A stretch of 64,000 nt of DNA from positions 274,415 through 338,414 of the forward strand of contig LUCM01004005.1 of the NCBI GenBank assembly GCA_008360955.1, read 5' to 3'. The DNA is from Fasciolopsis buskii (taxonomy: Eukaryota > Platyhelminthes > Trematoda > Plagiorchiida > Fasciolidae). Shown here piece by piece: positions 1 through 11,690 of this stretch; position 1 is the stretch's first letter; every line of letters starts with the position of its first letter. The notes under the pieces are model-generated. The model was not told the origin of the DNA and made no database searches. It worked only from the letters and a program-made list of their open reading frames with translations. Both the position numbers and the translations under genes were made by a program.

Positions 1-116
1 ATGCAAATATAGAATACGCCTTTGATTTTATCATTCAAATCCCTCCGTCAAGTTGCCATCAAGTCTGTTCGTGAACAAATAGTTACGTCAGTTCGGAAAC
101 AATTAGAAAAGTGCAT

Positions 117-153
117 TAATAATAATAATAATAATGATAATAATAATAATAAT
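117..153. repeat. (AAT)n microsatellite
   Basis: About twelve AAT units, interrupted once by GAT. The asparagine run in the small open frame here is an artefact of this repeat. Confidence 0.9.
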
Positions 154-237
154 CGCAACCTAACAATTAACATTTACGTGATTTTATTCACTATATTACG
201 AAGGTACAACGGTTTCATGCTAAGCCATAACCAATGA

Positions 238-1245
238 AAGAATAACGAACGTAAACACCGCACCAGTAGCAAAATTCAAACCAGTAACGTCAAAATTTGA
301 CGTCCCCGGTTATAACCTTTGATTAACGATTGCGTAAAATCACTAGCGTCACGTTTGTTCTACCCACTAGTTCCTACTCGAAATCCAAGAGCATTTTTCA
401 CCATTATTTTTACCTCCAAAGTCAGATCTGTTGTCACAATAGGTAAAGTATAGATGAACTAATTCTCTTTAGATGATGATATCCTCGTCGCAGTAGCATG
501 AAAAGGGACGAAAACTACCAGTGATATTCCAGCAGGATTTGTAGTTTCGATTTGCTGAGTTCAATGTCCAGATATGCTCAATTTTATCCAGGCTATCGTT
601 TTTATTTTTTGTTCTAAAGTTGTTCATCATGTTACAAGTAGTCCAAAATATGCACCGATTCCCTGGGTACTCAGTGTATATCAAAGTATTTGATACATTG
701 CGAATGACAATATCTTGTCAGCCAACGATACTGCGAAACGTACAAAAAACCCGTCGAATAAACTTAGCCTGGAGGGACTTGCTAAACTTCAGTCGTAGCG
801 TCCATGGGACATGCCCACTAGACTGTTGGGGATATTGCATGACATTTTCAGTTGTCTTGGCTAGTGGTGGCAATTCCCTCAGAGTACCGTGGTTACAAAT
901 TCCATTTTGTTTCCAAATTTGCTGTTTACATCTATTTCCGTTTTCACTGCACTAGGATAAAGGGAAGTAAACAGGACAGCCAGTTCTTAATCAACGTCTA
1001 TAAGATGTCAGATGTCCGTAGGCCGCGAGTGGAAGTATGAAGTCGAGTCATAGTACAGTCGACAAACAATAAAACCAAGTAATCAAGCTCTGTAGGTCAT
1101 ATCCAAAACCTTCGTATACTTAAGCTACCTGAAGAGAAATCATCTATCAGTAGGGATCGATTGCTGTGTACTAGCGGATAGTAGCCGTGCAAATCAGTGA
1201 CGGATAGGTGCAACATCATGTGGTGAAGTTCAACAAACCGTTCAG
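238..1245. other. AT-rich stretch without a recognisable gene
   Basis: I find only short open frames without splice-site support, known motifs or repeat structure. Overlapping frames of about 60-110 codons at 620-1040 have no convincing protein character. Confidence 0.5.
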
Positions 1246-1250
1246 AGCCT

Positions 1251-1400
1251 GCCCGGTTGCGTAATGGCTAAGGCGTTCGACTCAGAATCGTTCGTCCTTG
1301 TTCGGGTTCGCGTCCCAGTTCGGGCGCTGTGGATATGCACCGCTGATGATTCCTAACAAGGATGAAACAGCTGTACAGTGCTTCCATGGTTTCTTTATGG
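1251..1400 (+). mobile_element. tRNA-derived SINE-like element with hammerhead body
   Basis: Positions 1251-1325 look like a degraded tRNA. GCCCGG (1251) pairs with TCGGGC (1320), an A-box-like TAATGGCTAAGG follows, then a CTCAGAA anticodon-like loop, and a B-box-like GGTTCGCGTCC just before the 3' acceptor strand. It is followed directly by a hammerhead-like core (1337-1381) and CTTCCATGG. A Pol III tRNA head joined to a hammerhead is the layout of schistosome SINE-like repeats such as Sm-alpha. The 3' end of the element is not clear, so the end coordinate is approximate. Confidence 0.6.
1337..1381 (+). ncRNA. hammerhead ribozyme motif (slightly degenerate)
   Basis: All parts of a type I hammerhead can be laid out. 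Stem I is GCACCG (1337-1342) against CAGTGC (1376-1381), with one mismatch. The core is CTGATGA (1343-1349). Stem II is TCC (1351-1353) against GGA (1360-1362), with loop TAACAA and a T-T mismatch at its base. GAAA lies at 1364-1367. Stem III is CAG (1368-1370) directly against CTG (1371-1373). A1367 pairs with T1374 and the cleavage residue would be A1375. The loop-less 3-bp stem III recalls minimal metazoan hammerheads thought to act as dimers. The weakened stem II and the A at the cleavage site suggest reduced or lost activity. Confidence 0.6.
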
Positions 1401-4400
1401 TGAGTTGAGCGATGATATCACATGGTGAATTACTTCAAATAAAACAGACTCATTCTTAACAAGATAAAGACATATGCGATCATAGTGACACCGCTCCATA
1501 AGCATCAGCAATCCGTACAGGGGAAACCTACGTCACCATCCTTCTGGGCTTGACGTTTGAAAGTCTAGATGGGGTATTAGGAGAACAAGGAAGATGAACG
1601 TACAAGTGATCTACGTGCAGTTAACCTGTTTTGGAATGAAAATGGTGTACCGCTAAATCTACAAACAGTGGTTAACTAACTTCTGTTCAAGTTTAGTAGC
1701 GCGAACTACTGACCTAAAATAAGAGCTTAATATTCACCGCACTTCGCAAGAAACCTTCGATTTTCGGACCGATAGTAGCCAGTGGAGGCATTATCATAAC
1801 AAACTTTAATAATATTCGTCATCAAATGACCTATATTTTGTGTCATAAATTAATTTATTCGTAGTACAATTTCTGTCAACTTCCGAGCAGTACAATTTTG
1901 GTTGTATACTAAACACTTGTTTATAATAGTGTCCACGACGTTTCGGCCTCTAGTAGTTGTCATACTGAAGCGTTTATTGTTTCTAGAACTCTTGTGCCAA
2001 GCGAATACGAACGCGTTGTGGACAAGTCGTTAATTCTAACGCTAGCTTACTTGAAAATGGGTTGTCTACGTGTCTCAATCAAGTTACCGTTTTGCTGTCC
2101 TGAAAAATTTCCCCTATATCCGAAAGGGTCAGGACGACGTTTGTGACCCGAACACGTGTAGCCGAATTTCACCCTGATAGATAAACGGTCATTTTAATGT
2201 CAGCTTTCCGCGAAACATAGTATAGGAAAGGCCGTAAACAGATTGTTCCAAAACGAACAACTAAGCAAATGAAACCGTGCAAGCCACTCGGAAGTGCAAC
2301 TATTCCGGCGAATCACATGCGAATCCGAACAATTTATAAGCCATGGTCGTGGAAGTTTATGGTAGTAGTTGTATTATTGGAGTTCGTACAAAGGGAAGAT
2401 ACAGATTTTGCGTTCTTTTAAACTGAGCTAATAATAGCTATTTCAAGCCTTGCCAAAAATTAACATTAGAGCCCCAGATGGACAAGGTACTTATGGCAGC
2501 TAACCTGAACAAGCAGTGAAGCGGTCCGGGTCTTGACGGTTTGTGCCAATAGCAAAATACAACTGACCCATACGGATTTCCTAGTTTGACGACCGTGAGT
2601 GAATGTGACCTTCAGTGATGCAAACTAACTGGTTGTATTTTTCCGACCGTCAGCCATCCTACTTAAATTGGATAGCAGATTCGAGAAAAAATGGATCTTT
2701 TTCAACAACGTTGATGTACCGCCAGATCTGGGTTGATTGACGGCGACTCTTTTGTGGTCAGTTCAAACTCGGCGGGATAGATGAGGTGGAGCCGATGGTA
2801 AACTAATCATCTAATATTATTTCACTAATTGCCATGGCTTTCATACAAAGCTGGATGTAAAGTGAGCAGACATTGTGCTCAAAATGTACTGTTTGTTAAG
2901 TAAACAATTGGATACCTCAAAGAGAATGACTTTTCTTAGGCAGACCTTCACAATCTATCATTTTTCCTTCCAATCAAAAAAGATATAAAACACTAGCTAA
3001 ATGAACTTTCGAAGCCAGAAAAGAAACTAAGCCTTAAATTAGGGAAATTCGTCCAGTTCGCCAAAGATGCGCACTGCATAAGTTACGGTTACCTCCAGAG
3101 GGATTTGGTCTCCAGTTTTACTTATTCTATCAAACCACTCGATCAGCCATAGATATGCATCATCGTGTTTGATGCGATACATTCCCACTAGGCAGTGTAC
3201 TCTACTGTCTTATAATAAACCCCTATCTTCGCACTCTGCCTTGATCGAGGCCGTACTTCACCAAGAACATGTTACAGATTGTCACGTACAAAACAGTTCA
3301 GCTGTATGTCGGATAAATTTATGATTTCTTTAAAGAGCGCACAGTTGCTACACTTCACATGTTCTCTTTCACTCACTTGACACTATTTCAACTTCCTAAT
3401 TGCGAAACTGCATGATTTTAAAATCCCATGTTAATGACAAAATATCTATACATTTTCACAAATTGTACAATATCTATTAGCTTTAGGCATAAAGAAGCCG
3501 AGATTCACAATCCCGCGCTGCTGATCATCGTTCTCAAGCAGCATTATTCTTTCAGGTCAAACGGAAATCCCGAAAGTAAGTTCTGTCGGTGAAAAGACAG
3601 GGGAACACTGCTTCGCCAATAACTTCAAAAGACGACAAATATGACATATAATTTACGTAAATGAGCCGATGAAATCTCGGAGTTCATTTTGTGACAATCG
3701 ACAAGCTGCAGAGGTGGAATTTAATTACCGTTTGTATTTGACCTTGAAAAAACCAGTGCAATTAGATCAGATAAAAAGTGGACTCAAATTCCTCCAGAAA
3801 AATAAACATTTTCAGCTCGGGCTGAGTTTTGTTGTTTCCCGATCAATACTTTGGGTGGACTGAGGAAATTGTCAAATCCTCAATTGTTCTCGGTTATTAA
3901 CAGCTTCGACTGCCCTTGTGAAGCCCAACGATGACTGAGAAGCTTAATTTGACATGACATCAAAATTTTTGTCTAAACTCGTACGACCATTTTTTCTAAT
4001 TCCAACAAACTGAACGGTCGTAAATATCACGGGTGAAAGCAAAAACCTGTGATGCTCCTACCCAGAACCAGTTGACTCGGATCAAACATTCTCATCGGTA
4101 ATGGATGATAGACTGACAAATTGAAGGCCACCCCTACCCTGTTTGTTTGACAGGTGTTTTTTCACCTAGCACCCTTTGGGCATGGGTTTCGTAACTGTTG
4201 GTTATTGTTCAATGACCGCTGGTAGTCGTAATGCATTTTCACTAGTGGCTGCAAGTTGCTTTTGGCTACAAATGCAAACTTTTGCAACATACGGCACAAA
4301 AGCTTCTGACCTGAATTGTGTGGCCCGCTTTTATAGTTAGATAACCTGGTATGAATTTCATAAACATCTGCTAACTGGGTCAAGAGATATGTGAAACAAT

Positions 4401-4670
4401 GTTCTTTTTATGATCGAACAGACGTAAAAGTTGAGTTCTGAACAGCGAACAGCTGATACCGTCTTAATAGTAAAAGCAGAGCCTGTACTAGTAACTTTTA
4501 CGTCGAAAGAACCAGGTCAAGCACTCAGATTAGTACTGCCTTAGTGAAAGCTGACATCTTCGAATCAGTACTATGTAACAAAGCTTTGGAACACGCAATG
4601 AGGTCAGCTGGGTGAGTGGTTGTTATCAAATGTTCAGTGAAATGGATAACTGAATCTTACATAATTCTAG
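1401..4670. other. stretch without a supported gene (upstream region or intron)
   Basis: Short frames only, for example 3669-3863 (+) and 4162-4383 (-), with no recognisable motifs. If the exon at 4671 belongs to the plus-strand gene, this would be intron, ending in the acceptor ATAATTCTAG. Confidence 0.4.
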
Positions 4671-4980
4671 GATCGTTTTACATATGCGGTGATGCGAAAT
4701 GCTATCACTCCGCACTGTTGGTCTTCTTTCCCTACTGCACAAGAAATATTTTTGTCAACTCAGCTCATGGATGTTAAAAGTAGCCCTTATCTCGAAAACG
4801 ATAGACATGGGCAACTGCGCAATGAGACATCGGTAGAATACGACAACAGTAGGTCACTCAACTTGTCCCTAAGTAACCTAGTCGTGACAAATAGAACGCC
4901 ACTGTTAATGATCAATCCGATCCCGATTAATCAAAGCATAGACCAACCACTCAACCATCATTTCTCATCCATTTTAATTC
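4671..4980 (+). CDS. probable internal exon of an unrecognised gene
   Basis: An open frame runs from the acceptor ATAATTCTAG (AG at 4669-4670) to the consensus donor GTAAGT at 4981. In-frame TAG at 4668 means coding must begin at or after 4671. The exon would start on a codon boundary (begins DRFTYAVMRN) and end after the first base of a codon (phase 1), encoding 103 residues. The product is rich in Ser, Asn, Leu and Pro and matches no family I recognise. It lies 4.1 kb upstream of, and on the same strand as, the three-exon gene at 9098-21664. Its donor phase (1) does not match the best acceptor at 9098 (phase 2), so either an exon is missing between them, another acceptor is used (AG at 9101-9102 would restore phase), or the two are unrelated. 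Confidence 0.5.
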
Positions 4981-7900
4981 GTAAGTGCTATATTTGTTTT
5001 ATTAAACTCGAATAAATTATCCACCAGAGAATATTTGTAGCACAATTTACAAGAGTATTGCACTGAATTTGGAGTTCGTAATTATTTACCTGTCCACGCA
5101 ATTTTGAAATGTTTCGACCAATATTTTTTTTCGACTGCGGTCCTCATTGACTAGAATATTTTATCAAAAATGATTTATCAGTGGATCTAGTTTCAAAATG
5201 TTTCATAATGTAGTACAGCATAAAAACATATCGATCAGGAGAGTGTGGTTTTTCAATCCATCGTCATTTCATCACCAGCGTCTTGAAAGATCAAAGGAAG
5301 GACAAGCAAATTCCTTTATTTGTGAAATTGAACGATAGTAAAATTTCGTTCCTTTGCAAAAGAACCAATTAAACGGACTTGTTGGCCTGTTTGTAGAGTT
5401 TCTGTTTCATTGGCACTCTGAATAATAGAATATCATGAACTGAGTGACTGACTGGCGTTATTGAAAAATAATACGAGCGGATGGCTTAAGATGTTGCCTT
5501 GACATGAATCTAACAACTAATGGCCTCTTGAAGGGGCATTGGTCTGATCACTTGCATATGCTGGAATCGCCTCTTCAATGTGAAAAGTCCAAAGGGCGTA
5601 AATATTCAACGGTGCTTTGAAAAAAACAGCCACTGATACAAGAGTACAATATCACAGTTTACGGGGCTCTCTAGTTAGATAATACCATGCGCGAATATGC
5701 AAACCTTTCCTGTAAGAGTTTGATTCTGTGTGTGGGGAATGGGTTTGTGTGGGTGCGAGGGGATATCGATCAATAAGCAATCACAAACGGAACAGTGAAG
5801 GGACAGTTGGTCACACCAAATGAGACCTTGGTTATCGTTCAAATCGGGTGTTTAAAGTTTGCCATTTTTCTAAACCAGTCCATGTGCTGGGTAGCAGATG
5901 CGAAATAGTTGATTTAATGCGGTAGGTGTCCGGTAACGAGAATCCTTAGGCTCACTTGGGATTTAGGTAAAATTCAAAAGAACAGTATCCAGCTTGATCC
6001 TGGTAAAAAAGATTCAACTTTGCATCTATTCATTATCGGGTATATTCCTCCTAGCTTCATTCAAGCTTTACTCCACCTGCTTGGATTTTCCCCTAGATTA
6101 CTGTGAAACGGGTTATATACCAATCAGGATGGATGATAAGTGTTGGAATGATAGAACTAAGAATAGTGTCATACATAGATAGCATACTCAAGTACGCATC
6201 ACTTGCCACCAAGCACTGTCCATTCCAAACATACAAATATAAGACTAGTGTAGACAGAAGACTGACTGATCTTTAAGCAACGGGGAAAAACCGAAACAAT
6301 CTCATGATTCATTGGCCAAACCACACAGGCCACCTCACCTGTAAAAAATAACACCTGTGCTTTGCATCCGTGATTTGAGTCCTAACGCTACACGAACCAA
6401 GGCGCTAAACTGTGCTGGATTAGCATAGTCTAGCATGTGCACAAGTACACACACATACAATCCGTATGATGAGCTCACCTTTCGGGATGATTGAAGTCAG
6501 CACCGCACACCAATATCGACTGCTCACAGCACATGTACTTTTTTGGATGAATAAAGCAAAGCGAATCTGTGAATCTGTCCATCTCTGTTAGGATACCTGT
6601 CGTAGATTTCCAACGAGGGACTGATTATACGTATTCGATTCGACAAAATACTACCAACTGAATTGCAACAGACACTGTGAACTAATTTCAGAGGCAGGTG
6701 TATGTATGTATGTATGACTGAAAAGATTGGTTGTTTTTTAGTCGCTCTTCATGCAATACGTGATGACGAATGGCGTCCAGATGTCTCAATGAAATGTGGA
6801 AAAAAATGATGGCCCCCGCCCTGGTAGGTGCCAACAAGACAAGGGAGAGATGATCTTGCGTAGAAATTTCAAGTGCTCCTATGGACGATGAGTAGAGTTG
6901 CATCTGTTTGTCTCCCCACTAGGCTATCGATTATGAACAATAGATTACTGTTTAGAACTATCTCTTGTTTTATTCATTCATCTATGGCTGCTTGTTGAGA
7001 ACTGACTTCAACATCACTGCTTGAAGTTCGCTTTACACAATCCACACTACAAAATAAGGTTACTGAAGACACGCTTAGGGCAACAACAGGCTTTTAATTT
7101 CCGCAATCGGAAATTGGAGTTCCGCTGGATTTGGTTCACCGGGACATGAGTTTTCTCAGTGATTGTTTAGGGGTACTACTATTTCTGCATGCCTTAATAC
7201 GAAGGATGAAGGTGATTTTGGCCTAATTCTAACAACCCCCCTTTTTTAACTCAATTCTCTCCATATTTTTACGATAAATTAATTTTGAGCACGATGACTG
7301 CATAATTACATAACAAGTTGTCAAATGACCGGCTATGACCCATGGTTTTTAATTCGCTCCAGGGCATATATGTGCATGAAAACATAATAAGCATGCCAAC
7401 CTGGTTTAATCCAAAAGTAACATTCAAAATCGCGACTGCGGAGTGGAAATTTAGAAATGTTGATTGATACGGTTGTAGAAAGATTTCTACTAGGGAAGTC
7501 TTAGCGTCAAATCTATCTATCTCGTTTTCTGTAAGCGACATTTGATTGATAAATTAGAGTTGGAAACCAAAAATCTGATGTACTGGTCCAAAATTAAGGA
7601 CGGTCCATTAGTTTATTCTCGAATATTATCAAACTCCTCGATGTTTCCACAATGGCAGCGAGCTGTCCACACTTCGCGTTATATTCTCATGCAACTAATA
7701 AAAAACGTATAGGATCATTGACATCCTGCGGGGGTTTGGGGAAGTAAATCATTCTTTTAGAATCATCTAGTTGATTTATTGTAATAGTTAAACTAGGATT
7801 TCCAGTAGAAGACCAGAAATAATTGCTTGTTCTTTCAAGTATCTACATATGTGATGTCCGCTGAAACGAGGATGGGTCCATGTGGCAGCTGGCAACGTCT

Positions 7901-9097
7901 AATTCTGTTGGACCGACTGCAAGAAAAGTAGCTTCGCCATTTGTCCAGGAAAAAGGTCTCATCCATTTCGTAGTCTTACCCGAACAGCAATAAAAATGAG
8001 TAGAACAGTCCGGTGTGCAGTCGGTAACTTTAAAGCTGAAAAACGCAGTCCGGCTGATTCAGTGAAAAAAATTAGAAATTATAGAGATATCAAGTATGGC
8101 AGAAACATAAGTTATGTTGCCAAACTACCCCATCTCGGTAGAAGTAAAACTGTATGAATAGAATACGTGCTTGTCTTTTTTCGGGAACACGGACATCCAT
8201 GCAATCGATTTGACAATCAGTTTCCCATCCTGAGCTGAAAACTCAAGCCATCTTGTTCTATTTATTGATCGTAATGCATCCGTAGAGAATGTCAGTAATT
8301 GAAAATCAATGTATTCGCATCGGTTCCACTTTCTCACGGTAGGCTAGCAGCAACGTTAAGGTGAAGTGCATCTAGTTGGTAAAACTGAATGTTCAACAGA
8401 TCCGTTGGGGTGAATACAGACTGCTGGACAGGGTAATGATAACATGTGTCTATGGGTTAAAAGAAGCAAAGTAAACTGGCCTGTTTAATTTACAAGAGCA
8501 AATTTTAAGGTTTTTAGTAAATTTCAGGTTAGCTTGGTTATTGGATGCCCAGGTAAATGACGCATTTGTAAAATCTTCAGCCGATAAGGTGTGGCCTCAC
8601 AATTCATTTAGTAGGACGCACGCAAAATCGTATATGGTTGATGTGCATCTCTGAATTCAAAGCCCACCTTGGTTGAAATGATTTAACCGAATTTAGCTAA
8701 TCTCAAAGCAAAAAATGCATCAAGCACAAATTCAAACTAAACGACATTCGTAAATATTCCAAACATCATGCGAGAAGGAATGATAGAAAGTCACGTGAAA
8801 TCGTCGGTCTTTACACATAAATAGCTCCATATTCTCTTTAATCTCCCAAATGCCTTGCAAATGACGACACGGGTGATTTTTTCAGCCCAACTATGTAAAC
8901 TGACAATACAAAACTTCAAAAGTTTCTGTTATTACTAAATTATCCTGGGCTGAACCTCTCGTTGTCAGTGCGGCCTGCTTATCAGTGATTCTTGAGGCAA
9001 GCAACAATCATTGTTGTGTAAGTCTGCATTGAGTTCGCATCATAAACACACCAAGCAGGACTGACCATGATTCCATTATTTACATTTCCGATTTTAG
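4981..9097. other. probable intron or intergenic stretch
   Basis: I see no exon with matched splice sites here. It ends in the pyrimidine-rich acceptor TTTCCGATTTTAG. A GTAT microsatellite lies at 6699-6717. Confidence 0.4.
6699..6717. repeat. (GTAT)n microsatellite
   Basis: Four to five tandem GTAT units. Confidence 0.8.
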
Positions 9098-9687
9098 GCC
9101 AGCGATTCCACGGCGCCGCCAGTTAAGTTCCTCTTCGGACAGTTCTATAACTCGAGTAGCCACACAGCAGAGACTGACTACGGCTGTGACCGATGTCATT
9201 GTTGCTGGCGTCCAACAGGCTTCCCCGTCGCAGCGATTTGATCTGGAGAATCCGAGCACATCGGGTGTTCCCGTACAGACAGTCTGGTCCGAGGTGTTCA
9301 ATTGCTACGAAGCATTGGATCCTCATCGACGTCCACGAACCTGGCATCATGTACCAAATCTGCTTAATCAAAGCCACAGTCCACACGGGCTGGTCATGAG
9401 CACAGATTTACAGCTTCCGAGATCACAACCTTTCACTTCTATCGGAATGAGCCATCTGATGGCGCCAGAAATAACCAGGAGAATAACGCGACGTCTGACA
9501 CCATCACCGCTCGGATATCAACGCCCAATGCCGGAAAAATTCAACTCACTACAATACAGCTCAGGGACATGGTCCAACTACAATTCTCTTCATTTGCAAG
9601 GTTCGAACAGCGCCACTGGTGTGGAGAGACCCATTGCATTTGCTCCGGAGGCTGAATATAAATCGAAACCGATTCCCGGGCCACATG
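9098..9687 (+). CDS. exon of a large unrecognised plus-strand gene (exon a)
   Basis: Open frame of 590 nt between a strong acceptor (TTTCCGATTTTAG, ending 9097) and the donor ATG|GTAAGG (GT at 9688). The first base completes a codon (phase 2 entry) and the last base starts one (phase 1 exit), which joins exactly to the acceptor at 18917 to make GCT (Ala). It encodes about 196 residues, rich in Ser, Thr, Pro, Gln and Arg. It has a basic N-terminal patch (IPRRRQ) followed by a Ser cluster, and a PSPLGYQRPMP stretch later. There is no recognisable folded domain, signal peptide or membrane segment. The composition suits a disordered region of a regulatory protein or a receptor cytoplasmic tail, but that is inference. 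The frame runs past the donor to a stop at 9708-9710, as expected of intron read-through. Confidence 0.8.
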
Positions 9688-10261
9688 GTAAGGGTTCCCT
9701 GTACAAATAAGAAACCTCGTTGTCATGCAGTATGCGTTGTTGATTTTCAAGGCGATCATAGGTCCATTCAACTTATTCCTATTGTGACCTTTCTGGATGC
9801 TATCCAATTACGAATACAATAATAATTGCAAATCTTATAATCTGGGATGCGCATTGAATAAGTAACGGCGCATTTATGTTCAGAATGATGTGTATATTTG
9901 TGCATGTCGATCCGAACCAAAGACAGAACTATTAACACTTAGGAGCTAGGCACAATAAAATCGGCTTCTGGACATCAAGGCATCCATGTATTTAGTGCGA
10001 TTACCTATGGTGGAAGGCTTAGAGGTGTGCGTTGAACCGTTTTTGTACAGGAATCAAAAATCCGCTACCAAACCCACATGACAATCTATTTCACCTTCAT
10101 GCAATCCAAAGTCCTCCGGCTCTTGGATTTCAGTTCAAATTTAGCCTTAGTTGGAACAAAGGTAGCATTTTACAGACAGTTTCAAAAACAGTACTAGAAA
10201 TGTTACTGATTGGGGAAGCTACGGTATTACCTCTGATATTTTTACCATTATTATTCTTGAC

Positions 10262-10324
10262 AGTGATAGTAGTACTGGTAATGGTAGTAGCAGTAGTAGT
10301 AGTAGTAGCGGCAGCAGTAGTATA
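10262..10324. repeat. (AGT)n-rich microsatellite
   Basis: Imperfect AGT/GGT triplets. The Val-rich and Thr-rich frames on the two strands here are artefacts of it. Confidence 0.9.
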
Positions 10325-11539
10325 TTGCAAGGAGAGACCAGCTGACTGATTGCGATTCCGCTGAAATATGAAAGAACAAGATCCCTCTAAAATTAGAACA
10401 TCTTATGCAAAAACACGTAAGGGGTGTACCGAAAAATCGATGCGCCATGTAATGGTTTTAATTGCGAATGATATAGTGTTAATAATTGATGTTAATAACC
10501 CATCTACCACCAACGCTGTGTCATTAACATTATATCATTCACAATTATCACAAATGTTCATTAGATAGTCGTTCCCAAACTGGCGGTATTCAATATGGCT
10601 AATGACCCAGATACCAAAAATGAAATAGAGGTGGTCGAGACGTCTTTACGTCTACCGGTGAGAAGAAGTACGGTCAGTGAAACACAAACCGGAAGGAATC
10701 CGAATAGGCTATTGTATCTCCATGGCTTAGATATAAAACACTTTTGAAATTAATATAGCTGGTTTATCAAAATGATAATAAAATGGAGCGGAAAAGTTTC
10801 CCACCCCTTAGGCATTCTCATTGCCACCACTAATTATGGTCCAGTGCGTTAATTTTTTTGTGGTATCTCAGTTGCCATTCAGCAAACCCAAATCCAAAAT
10901 ATTTTGATCACGGTGTTTTGACGAAGGTAATTATAAAGAAAAGTGGAAAATAATATTGCGAGAAGAGTCCGGTGTCCTAGTTTTTTGTTATGAAAATCAA
11001 CCAAGGCCAGAAATGCCAGTTCCCCTTCCCAGTCTTGATAAACTTTGAGTGTAATGTTTGATTGATTTCGGAAGGCTGCACTAACGATGGAAGACTATTA
11101 GAGGACCAGCCATTCTGCATCCAACCTCGAAAACTTGAGTGGTCGCATTTAATTGGTGGGCAAAATGACAAAACACCAAGATGACAGCATGATTGTTCAA
11201 GTTTTAGCAACATGCTAAAGAGCACGCCAAAGATGGGCAGTAAAACTGGAGTTCCAGTCACTGATAATATGAGTGACTGGCAAAGAAATCGAGGGATGTG
11301 AGGTTTCAGTCGTTATACTATTTTCTTATTCTCGTTATAATTAATTACACTGAAAGCATGAAGTGAAAACTTAGTATTTATGGTTGTTACATGACAACGG
11401 CAATAAAAATTCACCTGTGGACGAGATCCACCCGTGGAGATATGCTAAAACCTCTCATACCATCCCTCGCTTTCTGTGAGAGAGACCGTCATCAAGGTAG
11501 TAGGTTGTGTTCGCTGGTGCAGTTTGAAATCAAATGAAA

Positions 11540-11690
11540 TAAAGAATTTCGTGCTGGACTGGGCGCCCTTTGAACAGAGCTCATCAGTGGCGCATATCCA
11601 CCGTCGTATTCAGGGTTTGAAACCGGGCTTACCAATTACCAGGCATATGTATCACCACTGCCCCACCAGAACACGTCCAGGCTAGTTAGA
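11540..11690 (-). mobile_element. SINE-like element, minus strand, with hammerhead-like core
   Basis: Read on the minus strand there is an A-box-like GGGGCAGTGG, then GGTTTCAAACCC (B-box-like, 11624-11613), then GGATATGCGCCACTGATGAG. The words GTGGATATGC and CTGATGA are shared with the element at 1251, in the same order and spacing after the B box. GAAA preceded by C follows at 11550-11547. The segment between CTGATGAG and CGAAA is longer than in copy 1 and contains the palindrome GGGCGCCC. Element ends are approximate. Confidence 0.45.

Noticed and set aside
10130..10349. Thr-rich and Val-rich open frames
   Set aside because: Artefacts of the AGT microsatellite.
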